This document shows positions 8,718-15,173 of a DNA stretch of 27,398 nucleotides, piece after piece. Source of the stretch: JAFDVL01 sp043736395 (GTDB taxonomy: Bacteria > Acidobacteriota > Blastocatellia > RBC074). Numbering within the stretch: position 1 is the stretch's first letter; each line of letters opens with the position of its first letter. The notes below the pieces were generated by a model. That model was not told the origin of the DNA and did not search any database. It saw only the letters and a list, made by a program, of their open reading frames with translations. Both the position numbers and the translations under genes were made by a program. The stretch lies in NCBI GenBank assembly GCA_043736395.1, contig JAYTCQ010000103.1, positions 1 to 27,398 of the forward strand. The letters run 5' to 3'.

Positions 8718-10343
8718 TTAGTAATCGCCCATTCCGCCGCCGCCAGGAGGCATTGCCGGAGCTGAGTTCTTCTCAGGAATCTCTGAAATCATCGCTTCTG
8801 TGGTCAACATTAATGAAGCAATTGAAGCCGCGTTTTGCAGAGCAGTGCGCGCAACTTTCGCTGGATCAATGACGCCCGCTTTGACTAAGTCTTCAAACTT
8901 CTCAGTCGCCGCGTTGAAGCCGAAATTGTCTTTGTCATTTTTGACGCGTTCGACGATGACTGCGCCTTCGCAACCAGCATTTTCAGCGATTTTACGAAGT
9001 GGCTCTTCTAAAGCACGACGAATGATATTGACGCCGATTTGCTCGTCTTCATCTTTGAGTTTCAAAGAATCCAGAGCCTTCGCAGCGCGAACCATCGTGA
9101 CTCCGCCACCAGGAACGATGCCTTCTTCAACCGCTGCACGAGTCGCATGCATCGCGTCTTCGACACGAGCCTTCTTCTCTTTCAGTTCGGTTTCAGTAGC
9201 GGCTCCGACCTTGATGACTGCGACTCCGCCGACCAATTTGGCCAAACGTTCTTGCAGTTTTTCACGATCATAATCCGAAGTGGTTTCTTCGATTTGACGA
9301 CGAATGGTTCCAACGCGACCGCTAATGTCGGCGTTCTTTCCGCCACCTTCAACGATGGTTGAATTGTCTTTGTCAATCGTGATTTTCTTGGCGCGACCGA
9401 GGTCTTCAATCTTGATATTTTCAAGCTTGATGCCGAGGTCTTCGCTGATGACCTGACCACCGGTCAAAATCGCAATGTCTTCGAGCATCGCTTTGCGGCG
9501 ATCACCGAAGCCAGGAGCTTTGACGGCGCAAACCTGCAAAGTTCCACGCAGTTTATTGACGACCAAAGTTGCGAGGGCTTCACCTTCGACATCTTCAGCT
9601 ACGATCAATAACGGACGTCCTTGCTTGGCGACCTGCTCCAGCACTGGCAGCAAATCTTTCATCGAAGAAACTTTCTTCTCGTTCAAAAGAATAAAAGCAT
9701 TTTCGAGGACGCATTCCATACGGTCAGGATCGGTCACAAAATAAGGTGACAAATAGCCACGATCAAATTGCATACCTTCGACCACATCCAATGAAGTTTC
9801 GAGTGATTTCGATTCCTCAACAGTAATGACTCCGTCTTTGCCGACTTTGTCCATCGCGGAAGCAATGATGTTTCCGATGGTTGCATCACCGTTGGCAGAA
9901 ATTGTACCAACCTGAGCAATCGCCGAACCTTTGACAGGCTTGGACATTGCGCTGATGGCTTCAACTGCTGCGATGACTGCTTTCTCAATACCGCGCTTGA
10001 CGGCCATTGGATTCGCACCCGCCGCGACAGTCTTCACGCCTTCGCGGAAAATTGCACGAGCCAACACGGTTGCAGTAGTCGTTCCGTCACCCGCGACATC
10101 GCTGGTTTTGGAAGCCACTTCACGAACCATTTGCGCACCCATATTTTCGAGCGCATCTTTTAATTCGATTTCTTTAGCGACAGTCACACCGTCTTTGGTG
10201 ATTGTCGGTGAACCGAATTTCTTATCAATAACAACGTTGCGACCTTTCGGTCCCAGAGTGATCGCGACTGCGTCGGCGAGTTGATTAACTCCGCGCAAAA
10301 TCGCTTGGCGAGAATCTTCGCCGTGAATTACTTGCTTAGCCAT
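8718..10343 (-). CDS. groL: Chaperonin GroEL (Hsp60, 60 kDa subunit)
   Basis: ATP-driven cytoplasmic folding chamber subunit of 541 residues, the usual length. Diagnostic segments are all present: MAKQVIHGEDSRQAILRGVN at the N-terminus, ITLGPKGRNVVIDKKFG, the ATP-binding/hydrolysis loop VAGDGTTTATVLA, VKAPGFGDRRKAMLEDIA in the apical/intermediate region, and EEGIVPGGGV near the second equatorial segment. The C-terminal tail is short and Gly/Met-rich (PGGGGMGDY), as in most bacterial GroELs. AAGGAG precedes the ATG. It follows groES by 71 bp and a strong terminator ends the unit. The CIRCE operator upstream of groES implies HrcA repression. No missing catalytic residues noted. Confidence 0.98.
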   Translation of the reverse strand: MAKQVIHGEDSRQAILRGVNQLADAVAITLGPKGRNVVIDKKFGSPTITKDGVTVAKEIELKDALENMGAQMVREVASKTSDVAGDGTTTATVLARAIFREGVKTVAAGANPMAVKRGIEKAVIAAVEAISAMSKPVKGSAIAQVGTISANGDATIGNIIASAMDKVGKDGVITVEESKSLETSLDVVEGMQFDRGYLSPYFVTDPDRMECVLENAFILLNEKKVSSMKDLLPVLEQVAKQGRPLLIVAEDVEGEALATLVVNKLRGTLQVCAVKAPGFGDRRKAMLEDIAILTGGQVISEDLGIKLENIKIEDLGRAKKITIDKDNSTIVEGGGKNADISGRVGTIRRQIEETTSDYDREKLQERLAKLVGGVAVIKVGAATETELKEKKARVEDAMHATRAAVEEGIVPGGGVTMVRAAKALDSLKLKDEDEQIGVNIIRRALEEPLRKIAENAGCEGAVIVERVKNDKDNFGFNAATEKFEDLVKAGVIDPAKVARTALQNAASIASLMLTTEAMISEIPEKNSAPAMPPGGGGMGDY

Positions 10344-10371
10344 TTTTCTCCTTGAGAATTGGTTTCAAACG

Positions 10372-10406
10372 AACTATTTACTGTTATAAAAAAGCAGTAG
10401 ATAGTT
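10372..10406 (-). repeat. Hairpin in the groES-groEL gap
   Basis: Arms 10395-10406 and 10372-10383 (AACTATCTACTG / CAGTAAATAGTT on the minus strand) pair over 12 positions with one mismatch and an 11-nt loop containing TTTTTT. It ends about 28 nt before the groEL start. It could be an mRNA processing or stability element, or a partial attenuator; function is inference. Confidence 0.55.
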
Positions 10407-10414
10407 ACGCGAAA

Positions 10415-10732
10415 CTATTTACCTTTAGCTTTGGTGGCACCTTCGATTACGCCGAGGATGTCATCTTCACGAAGAATTAAAAGCTCTTCACCGTCGAGCT
10501 TCACTTCGGTGCCGGAATATTTTCCGAACAACACTTTGTCGCCAACTTTGACGCTCATTTCGATTTTGGTACCGCTATCAAGAATTTTTCCGTTGCCAAC
10601 TGCGACAACTTCGCCTTCTTGCGGTTTTTCCTTAGAAGCGGTATCCGGGATGTAAAGCCCACCGCGCATCTGTTCTTCTTCGAAGCGTTTCACGATTACA
10701 CGATCATGAAGCGGTCTGATTTTCTGAGCCAT
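10415..10732 (-). CDS. groS: Co-chaperonin GroES (Hsp10)
   Basis: A 105-residue cap protein that closes the GroEL chamber as a heptamer. The family pattern is evident: IRPLHDRVIVKRFEEE at the start, GGLYIPDTASKEKPQEGEVV covering the mobile loop that contacts GroEL, VKVGDKVLFGKYSGTEVKLD, and ILREDDILGVIE at the end. GGAG precedes the ATG by about 10 nt on the minus strand. It is the first gene of the groESL operon, downstream of a consensus sigma-70-type promoter and a perfect CIRCE. Confidence 0.97.
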   Translation of the reverse strand: MAQKIRPLHDRVIVKRFEEEQMRGGLYIPDTASKEKPQEGEVVAVGNGKILDSGTKIEMSVKVGDKVLFGKYSGTEVKLDGEELLILREDDILGVIEGATKAKGK

Positions 10733-10806
10733 TATAGTTCTAACTCCTTTTTAATCTGTTAGATAAATAGAATTGTTTCTGAAAAATCCAGCCAAGGAGA
10801 GAATAA

Positions 10807-10833
10807 TTAGCACTCACCTGACCAGAGTGCTAA
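10807..10833 (-). promoter_or_regulatory. CIRCE operator (HrcA binding site)
   Basis: TTAGCACTC, nine bases, GAGTGCTAA: a perfect match to the CIRCE consensus inverted repeat. It sits directly downstream of the -10 box and upstream of groES, covering the transcription start, so bound HrcA would block initiation and heat shock would relieve it. The hrcA gene is not in this window. Confidence 0.97.
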
Positions 10834-10861
10834 TTATAAGAATCGGACGTGCTTTAGTCAA
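10833..10861 (-). promoter_or_regulatory. groESL promoter
   Basis: On the minus strand TTGACT (10861-10856), exactly 17 bp, TATAAT (10838-10833). The -10 abuts the CIRCE element. This is a near-consensus vegetative promoter, consistent with HrcA repression rather than an alternative heat-shock sigma factor. Confidence 0.9.
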
Positions 10862-10902
10862 CAGGGAAAAAATAAATCGCGGGTTTACCGTAGTATTTGG
10901 AG

Positions 10903-10993
10903 CCATAACGTCATATTCATCGTGCTGCGCCTGTAACATTGGAAACCGAGCACAGCTCTAGTTGGCGTGGTTACAGTTGAACAGATGTTTGGT
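10903..10993 (-). other. attC-like recombination site (cassette C)
   Basis: It begins 16 nt after the stop of the ClpP-like gene. The outer boxes are degenerate (GTTTGGT at 10987-10993 and CCATAAC at 10903-10909 on the + strand). Inside, the + strand folds as an 8-bp inner stem (GGCGTGGT on the right arm), a single unpaired T, about five further positions (one mismatched), a second unpaired T, then GAA/TTC. That spacing of extrahelical bases matches the better site at 12925 and the canonical attC bottom strand. Length of 91 bp matches its neighbours (88 and 90 bp). Confidence 0.65.
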
Positions 10994-11009
10994 GCGGTTC
11001 AAAATACTT

Positions 11010-12155
11010 TCATTGAGATTGCCTAGAAAGGGCTGATATGGATCGCTGTAATCCTTCCACGGAAAACTCTACACTTGGATTCACGTCGCGGCTAGAATTT
11101 GGAAACCAAGCGTCGAAATATATTGTTTTTGCCTTGGACATAGTTTTAAGGATTCTTGTGTCCAATAAAAAGTCAGTAGTAAAGGAGCCGTCTTTTCCTG
11201 CTTTCCAAGAACTGAGAACTTTTAGCGAGAATTCTTGATTGTCAATGTTCAATGAAGATGCTCTAGAACCACTAAAGATTTCTACTAACTCTTGTGGTGA
11301 TCTGAACATCTGCTTTATCTTGAACAAGATTTTTCCTTTGTACAGATTCTTTTCCTTTAATAACAAAAATGTGACCTGTGCATTTCTAAACGGCTGTCTT
11401 TGCATTGCGTAGGCATATATCTTGCCGGAGGATGTGGCATCTATCTTCCAGTCGCCAAGAGGAGGGCTGGAATTATCAACGTTAAGTCCCTGCGCATGTT
11501 TTACTGTCAACGATTCCATCTCATTGGATGGGGTCAGTGACGCAACATTGAGTAAACTCCGATCTACACCCATTTCATTTAGATACTCGCCAAGTAAAGT
11601 CATTGTCACTTGAGCTGTTGCCTCTGAGTTTTTTTGAGCTCCGTAAAACTGATGCACACCAAATGCTCCATCCTCCATCACGCGCCGACCAACACCGCCT
11701 AAAAACGCATAAGCGCAAGCTGAGTAACAAATTCCACTTTTAACAGTTGCTACTTGCGAGTTACAGTCTTTTCCTATCGTTTTATACTGCCCTCCGACAA
11801 GGGAATTTAACCCAAATCGCCTAATCATTTTCCCCATTTCAAGACCTGCTATTAGATTTCCGCCGGGGCTGTTGAAAAACACAAAACTAGGCCTCTCGTT
11901 GTCCGAGTCAAGAAGTTTCTTTGAAAATTGATAGAACTGCTTGGGAGTTTCTGAAGTAATTGTTCCCTCTGCAAGAATATAGAAGACTGTCCCGCTCCCA
12001 CAATGCTCCTGATAAAACCGAAAAACCATCGGCCTAGAATTACTCTTCTCTTGCGCTAAAGGAACAGAAGACATGCTGATGGCAGTTGCGATCTGATGAG
12101 TGTTAACTTGGAGCGCTAGTGCGAGGAAAATAATAGGTGCGAGTATCAGTTTCAT
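11010..12155 (-). CDS. Exported ClpP/crotonase-fold putative serine protease (COG3904-like)
   Basis: A 381-residue protein with an N-terminal hydrophobic signal (MKLILAPIIFLALALQV). Residues ~55-175 show the ClpP/SppA-type fold: a strand followed by FNSPGGNLIAGLEMG (95-109; oxyanion-loop type SPGG), then GICYSACAYAFLGG (141-154) with S145 as candidate nucleophile, and GVHQFY with H168 as candidate general base. This pattern resembles the periplasmic ClpP-class proteins grouped as COG3904. The C-terminal ~170 residues have no recognised domain. It is the last gene in an array of three attC-separated minus-strand genes; its ATG is 33 nt after the preceding attC and lacks a strong ribosome binding site, as is common in cassettes. 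Substrate unknown; proteolytic activity is inference. Confidence 0.75.
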   Translation of the reverse strand: MKLILAPIIFLALALQVNTHQIATAISMSSVPLAQEKSNSRPMVFRFYQEHCGSGTVFYILAEGTITSETPKQFYQFSKKLLDSDNERPSFVFFNSPGGNLIAGLEMGKMIRRFGLNSLVGGQYKTIGKDCNSQVATVKSGICYSACAYAFLGGVGRRVMEDGAFGVHQFYGAQKNSEATAQVTMTLLGEYLNEMGVDRSLLNVASLTPSNEMESLTVKHAQGLNVDNSSPPLGDWKIDATSSGKIYAYAMQRQPFRNAQVTFLLLKEKNLYKGKILFKIKQMFRSPQELVEIFSGSRASSLNIDNQEFSLKVLSSWKAGKDGSFTTDFLLDTRILKTMSKAKTIYFDAWFPNSSRDVNPSVEFSVEGLQRSISALSRQSQ

Positions 12156-12187
12156 ATCTTATCGTTTCATTGCTCTATAAGCGAAGT

Positions 12188-12275
12188 ACCTAACAACACG
12201 GTCATAGAGCGTGGTCGTGTGACATTGAACTACACACTGCCTGACGGTCACGATCTAGTGCAATAAATGTTAGAC
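12188..12275 (-). other. attC-like recombination site (cassette B)
   Basis: On the + strand ACCTAAC (12188-12194) and GTTAGAC (12269-12275) both fit the RYYYAAC / GTTRRRY core consensus. Between them, arms CATAGAGCGTGGTC and GGTCACGATCTAGTG pair through a 7-bp inner stem, a one-base mismatch, 4 bp, an unpaired G on the right arm and 2 bp. It lies 12 nt after the stop of the HEPN-like gene and 32 nt before the next start. The extrahelical G on the + strand makes that the folded bottom strand, which agrees with genes on the minus strand. Confidence 0.8.
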
Positions 12276-12287
12276 CCAGTATTCCAC

Positions 12288-12908
12288 TTATGGTGTACAT
12301 AAAAAATCAAACTTCCTGATGAGTGCTGCTTGTGTATCGGTGTTAGTAAGCAACCGTTTGTGATATTCAACAAAGTATTCCTCAAGCGCGGGAATAAGCT
12401 GCCTTCGGAAAAGAATAATTTGGCCTCCGCTCTGAGAAACAAGTTTGCCCTTAGATGACCTGGAAGATATAACCCAAGTGCCCTTAGTCCTTGCCTCATG
12501 GAATAAGCCACACCGAACATCATTATAAAAGCTGTCCACCAGTGCCAAAGGAATAAGCGTTTTGAAAGGATCGCGTGTTTTGAGAAAATCTTTAAAATAG
12601 CTTTTAGCTTGGGTCTGATTGTATTCGTTAGGTAGAAGTTGCACTCCTGAGGAAGTAAACCGAAAGTTATCCCCTTTCTCGCAACTCTCAAGAAACTCAA
12701 TCAGAGAGCAAAATAATGCCACGATGGCAAAGCCTTCACCACTCTGCGTGTCAGAAATAGAAGCTATTGGATGAAGATAGCGTGTATTGATTCGCTCTCG
12801 GTAAAAGCGGTGATAAGCAGAATCCCATAAGTCTTGGCTCGGGTTGGATTGCAGACGCGCCTTAAGAGCAAACCATTGCTTGTCCGTGTTTTTTCCTGCG
12901 ATTTTCAT
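12288..12908 (-). CDS. Hypothetical protein with HEPN-like R-x4-H motif
   Basis: A 206-residue cytoplasmic protein, largely helical by composition, with no signal or membrane segment. I do not recognise the full-length family. The segment SFYNDVRCGLFHEART (about 126-141) holds R132-x4-H137, the arrangement of the RNase active site in HEPN-superfamily proteins, preceded by a helix and followed by a charged turn. That is suggestive, not proof. The gene is tightly enclosed by two attC-like sites (start 17 nt after one, stop 12 nt before the next), the normal layout of an integron gene cassette. An overlapping frame at 12248-12700 is a shadow. Confidence 0.6.
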   Translation of the reverse strand: MKIAGKNTDKQWFALKARLQSNPSQDLWDSAYHRFYRERINTRYLHPIASISDTQSGEGFAIVALFCSLIEFLESCEKGDNFRFTSSGVQLLPNEYNQTQAKSYFKDFLKTRDPFKTLIPLALVDSFYNDVRCGLFHEARTKGTWVISSRSSKGKLVSQSGGQIILFRRQLIPALEEYFVEYHKRLLTNTDTQAALIRKFDFLCTP

Positions 12909-12924
12909 AAGATATGTGTCAACA

Positions 12925-13014
12925 GCCGAACGACTCGTTCAGCGGGCGTGGCCTGTAGTGTTGGAGTTGACCACAACCCTCGTTGGCCACGCTCCGCTGG
13001 AATGGATGTTAGGT
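12925..13014 (-). other. attC recombination site (cassette A), best-formed copy
   Basis: On the + strand GCCGAAC (12925-12931) and GTTAGGT (13008-13014) are the outer boxes. The arms pair as GCGTGGCC/GGCCACGC (8 bp), then a single extrahelical T on the right arm, AGCGG/CCGCT (5 bp), a single extrahelical G, then CGTTC/GAATG. Extrahelical T and G at these spacings on one strand are the hallmark of the folded bottom strand of attC sites. The text GACTCGTTCA next to the left box closely resembles the same part of class 1 aadA cassette sites. The stop codon of the upstream gene lies inside the ACCTAAC box, as in many cassettes. Confidence 0.88.
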
Positions 13015-13593
13015 GTTGCTTTGATTCAGAAACATTTTCTGTATTTCGCCAATCCTACTTTCAAATAAATATGAAGAATAATCTTTCATTGTTCGATTTT
13101 GATCCCCTCGTGTAAGCACGATTTTCGATGAATCGTCAAAGCCAAAGCCGAACATTTTGTCAGAATTTCCTTGTTTTGTTTTGACTTGATCCATAAAAGA
13201 TTCCATTTCTTTTTGAGTAAACATTAAAACAACGGAGTTCCACCAAGAATGAGTGCTTTTTCTTGTGCGATTTTCTTCTGGAGGGTAGATACCCACGAGC
13301 AAAAAGAAATCGGCTTCTTTCGGCACTAGAAATTTATTGAACCAAGTAGAATATGAAAATCTAATTGTTCCTTCCCTCTTTGCTGGGAGAGGTGAATAAG
13401 TACGTGAAGATTTTACTTGGAATGATGCACATTGCAGTGACCCGTTCCCCCGTTTGGTCAATAAGATGTCTATGCCTTTTTCTTGCCTTGAAGCAGGAAT
13501 GAATATTGAGTAGCCGTCTTTGGCCTTGAAATATTGGCTCAAAAGGTTAGCCGATAGATATTCAGAATATGGAATTGTGAATATTGGCTCCAT
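13009..13593 (-). CDS. Hypothetical protein, PD-(D/E)XK nuclease-like
   Basis: A 194-residue soluble protein. Near the N-terminus, KGIDILLTKRGNGS followed by FQVKSSR gives D42 and Q59-V-K61, resembling the D...(E/Q)xK catalytic core of PD-(D/E)XK nucleases in which Gln replaces Glu. The downstream FFLLVGIY strand and the surrounding beta pattern fit that fold, but no family is recognised with certainty. I take the ATG at 13593; the GTG at 13605 would overlap the recombination core at 13604-13610. Neither start has a clear ribosome binding site. The TAA stop lies inside the attC box at 13008-13014. First gene of the three-cassette array in reading direction. Confidence 0.6.
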   Translation of the reverse strand: MEPIFTIPYSEYLSANLLSQYFKAKDGYSIFIPASRQEKGIDILLTKRGNGSLQCASFQVKSSRTYSPLPAKREGTIRFSYSTWFNKFLVPKEADFFLLVGIYPPEENRTRKSTHSWWNSVVLMFTQKEMESFMDQVKTKQGNSDKMFGFGFDDSSKIVLTRGDQNRTMKDYSSYLFESRIGEIQKMFLNQSNT

Positions 13594-13603
13594 AAGAATA
13601 AAC

Positions 13604-13610
13604 ACCTAAC
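13604..13610 (-). other. Orphan GTTRRRY recombination core at the array's upstream end
   Basis: GTTAGGT on the minus strand, identical to the 13008-13014 box. A cassette boundary should end either an upstream attC or attI here. No matching RYYYAAC box or symmetric arm was found in the next 150 bases, so it is either an attI-like simple site or the surviving end of a broken attC. Confidence 0.5.
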
Positions 13611-13811
13611 ATAAACTAGACGGCTAACCCGCATTTTCTCTCAACACAGCGTTATTTTTTTCGCTTTGCAGCAAACCAGCAAGCTCATTGTTTTCATTTG
13701 GCTTCGAAAGCTTACGTGCAAGGCTCGCAAGCTTGATGGCTGTATTGTGCTGGACGGGTGAATTATACGCAGCTCCATGTGAGATGCAATAATTATTTTG
13801 CACTCAAAACC
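13611..13811. other. Gene-free stretch upstream of the cassette array
   Basis: No coding region, promoter or clear repeat is supported here. In particular no integron integrase frame is found on either strand between the array and the toxin-antitoxin genes. Confidence 0.6.
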
Positions 13812-13959
13812 GGGAGCGCAAGCATCTTGCTAGCAGTTTGCCAGCGGAGCGCGGCAAACGAACTTCGTGCAGGAAATTTACTGCGATGTACGCGCCCTCA
13901 TCGCCACGTCAGCGAGCGACATTTCACGCGCTCGCGGCAAGCAGGATGCTTGCGCTCCC
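13812..13959. repeat. Nested palindromic element
   Basis: Outer 23-bp arms (13812-13834 and 13937-13959, starting GGGAGCGCAAGCATC) are inverted copies with 21 matches. Inside lie two further perfect inverted pairs, GTTTGCC/GGCAAAC (13836-13842, 13853-13859) and GCGAGCG/CGCTCGC (13912-13918, 13929-13935). The result is a cloverleaf-like fold. It may be a non-autonomous mobile element or a structured RNA; no target-site duplication is evident. Confidence 0.7.
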
Positions 13960-13975
13960 AGCGTTATGGCATTGC

Positions 13976-14050
13976 TCATTTACTGGCTGGAGGAACGATC
14001 CAAACACCGTAAAAAATTCGCTCCCATTTTTCGCCGTGGAAATGCGTTTG
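13976..14050 (-). pseudogene. Remnant of a paralogue of the exported protein encoded at 15174-15803
   Basis: One minus-strand frame reads HFHGEKWERIFYGVWIVPPASK-stop in pieces: GEKWER and GVWIVPPASK followed by TGA. The intact gene ends NVWIVPPISK-TGA and contains NNEKWERIESRE. The DNA around the stop (TTTACTG...GGAGGAACGATCCAAACA) is nearly identical at both loci. Only the last ~25 codons survive, with an internal deletion between KWER and VWIV relative to the intact copy. Confidence 0.75.
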
Positions 14051-14074
14051 CCTACAGGGAAAAAATAATAGAAG

Positions 14075-14483
14075 ACTTATAGCAGTTTTCAGTTGCGTGC
14101 ACTGTGTCAGTAGCCCGCGCGTGGGCCTTGACATTACCCAAATCTTTGCACGGAACGTACAATTTGGTTTTTAGCCCGCGAAGTCGGGCGGCAGCATAAA
14201 GCCCAGGGTAGAGCGCGCCAGCGTGCGGAACCCTGGGAACATTGGCGAAAAACCATCTAGCCCGCGAAGGCGGGCGACAGAGTGTGGTCAACAATCTACC
14301 AAGGTCTGTCACCCACTTCGTGGGCTTGAGAATTCCCGCCTAACGCTTTCCTGGGGTTCCGGCAGAGCCTTCACCCCAGGCTTTATGCTGTCGTCCGCCT
14401 TCGCGGACTAATATCCTGCGAAGATTTACAAGGCTCACGCGCGGGCTACTGTCGGTCGCATACATTTGAAATCCGCTATAAGT
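14075..14483. mobile_element. Inverted-repeat element, MITE-like
   Basis: About 409 bp bounded by ACTTATAGC (14075) and its inverse GCTATAAGT (ending 14483). Terminal arms extend about 55 bp and include CAGTAGCCCGCGCGTG (14108-14123) against its exact reverse complement at 14436-14451. The interior carries several smaller palindromes: GCCCGCGAAG..GGGC units, a CCCAGGGT/ACCCTGGG pair, a CCTGGGGT/ACCCCAGG pair and CACCCACTTCGTGGGC. Short open frames inside are by-products of the palindromes. No transposase is encoded, so it would be non-autonomous; a clear target-site duplication was not found. Confidence 0.7.
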
Positions 14484-14515
14484 GTATTAGGAATTTGGTG
14501 GAAAGGAAGGATTAG

Positions 14516-14854
14516 TTATGCCCCAATGATTTCATTCAGACCTTCAATCACGGACTCTAATTCTTCATCTGAGGCTGACCCGATTTTCTTTCCTAAACGC
14601 TGCGTTAACAGCACTCGAATCTGGCTAATTTTTACCCAGGATTTTTTTGGTAACTTTGAGTCTGACAGTTCGAACGTCAGAGGGAAACTCGCGCCCGGTT
14701 GTTGGCTGGTCAGGACGACGGCGATGACTGTGCCGGAACTAGCATTAAAAACATCCTGGCTCAATACGAGGACGGGTCGAGAGCCTGATTGTTCGTGACC
14801 TTGCGTCGGGTCAAGATTCGCCCAAACAATATCGCCTCTTAGTATTCTGGCCAT
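14516..14854 (-). CDS. mazF: MazF/PemK-family mRNA interferase toxin
   Basis: A 112-residue ribosome-independent endoribonuclease toxin. The family signature is strong: RGDIVWANLDPTQGHEQSGSR PVLVLSQ near the N-terminus, a VIAVVLTSQ strand with the conserved Thr, and KSWVKISQIRVLLTQRLGKKIG, where the IRxL..RL pattern is standard. Length is typical. It overlaps the antitoxin gene by 16 bp, giving translational coupling in the usual antitoxin-first order. It lies beside the inverted-repeat element and close to the cassette array, a usual setting for plasmid- and integron-stabilising modules. Cleavage specificity cannot be read from sequence. Confidence 0.93.
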   Translation of the reverse strand: MARILRGDIVWANLDPTQGHEQSGSRPVLVLSQDVFNASSGTVIAVVLTSQQPGASFPLTFELSDSKLPKKSWVKISQIRVLLTQRLGKKIGSASDEELESVIEGLNEIIGA

Positions 14855-15081
14855 TCACCCACCTCAGATGCCAAGCCAATATCAGCCAAAGATTGTTCTT
14901 CGGACTTATCCAATTTGGCGCATTCACGGGCGAGCCGATTCCTATCAAGGCGAGAAACTTTTTCTGCGACGGCTGATTGAATCGCCTGGCTACGATTGGA
15001 AAAAACACGCTCTTTCACAAGAAAGTCAACTTTCTTAAGTAATACGGATTCAATAGAAATAGTTACTTTTGCAACACTCAT
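14839..15081 (-). CDS. Ribbon-helix-helix antitoxin (MazE-like)
   Basis: An 80-residue antitoxin partner of the MazF-like toxin. The first ~45 residues show a ribbon-helix-helix DNA-binding domain: VAKVTISIESVLLKKVDFLV, then NRSQAIQSAVAEKV, where NRSQAI is the turn between the helices. The acidic C-terminal end (DKSEEQSL ... EVGEWPEY) is expected to wrap the toxin and neutralise it. The domain should also autoregulate the operon. The ATG is only about 7 nt from the -10 box of the predicted promoter and has no ribosome binding site, so the message may be leaderless. Confidence 0.85.
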   Translation of the reverse strand: MSVAKVTISIESVLLKKVDFLVKERVFSNRSQAIQSAVAEKVSRLDRNRLARECAKLDKSEEQSLADIGLASEVGEWPEY

Positions 15082-15087
15082 GAAATA

Positions 15088-15116
15088 GTAATACCATTAG
15101 TCATACTTACCGTCAA
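15088..15116 (-). promoter_or_regulatory. Predicted promoter of the toxin-antitoxin operon
   Basis: Minus strand TTGACG (15116-15111), 17 bp, TATTAC (15093-15088). Initiation about 7 nt downstream would fall on or next to the antitoxin ATG at 15081. The match to consensus is 5 of 6 and 4 of 6. Confidence 0.55.
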
Positions 15117-15173
15117 CGTTAACTTTTGACTTGAATTGAACTTGCTACAGCAATTCTTCGATGTAGAAATTCG

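Noticed and set aside
12248..12700. 150-codon minus-strand frame overlapping the HEPN-like gene
   Set aside because: It lies in another frame of a longer gene, has no ribosome binding site and runs into the attC-like site.
14052..14411. Short open frames in the inverted-repeat element
   Set aside because: They arise from GC-rich palindromes and have no start signals or recognisable domains.
14484..14522. A fourth attC-like site after the mazF stop (GCATAAC)
   Set aside because: The box departs from consensus and no paired arm or GTTRRRY partner was found, even if the inverted-repeat element is removed.
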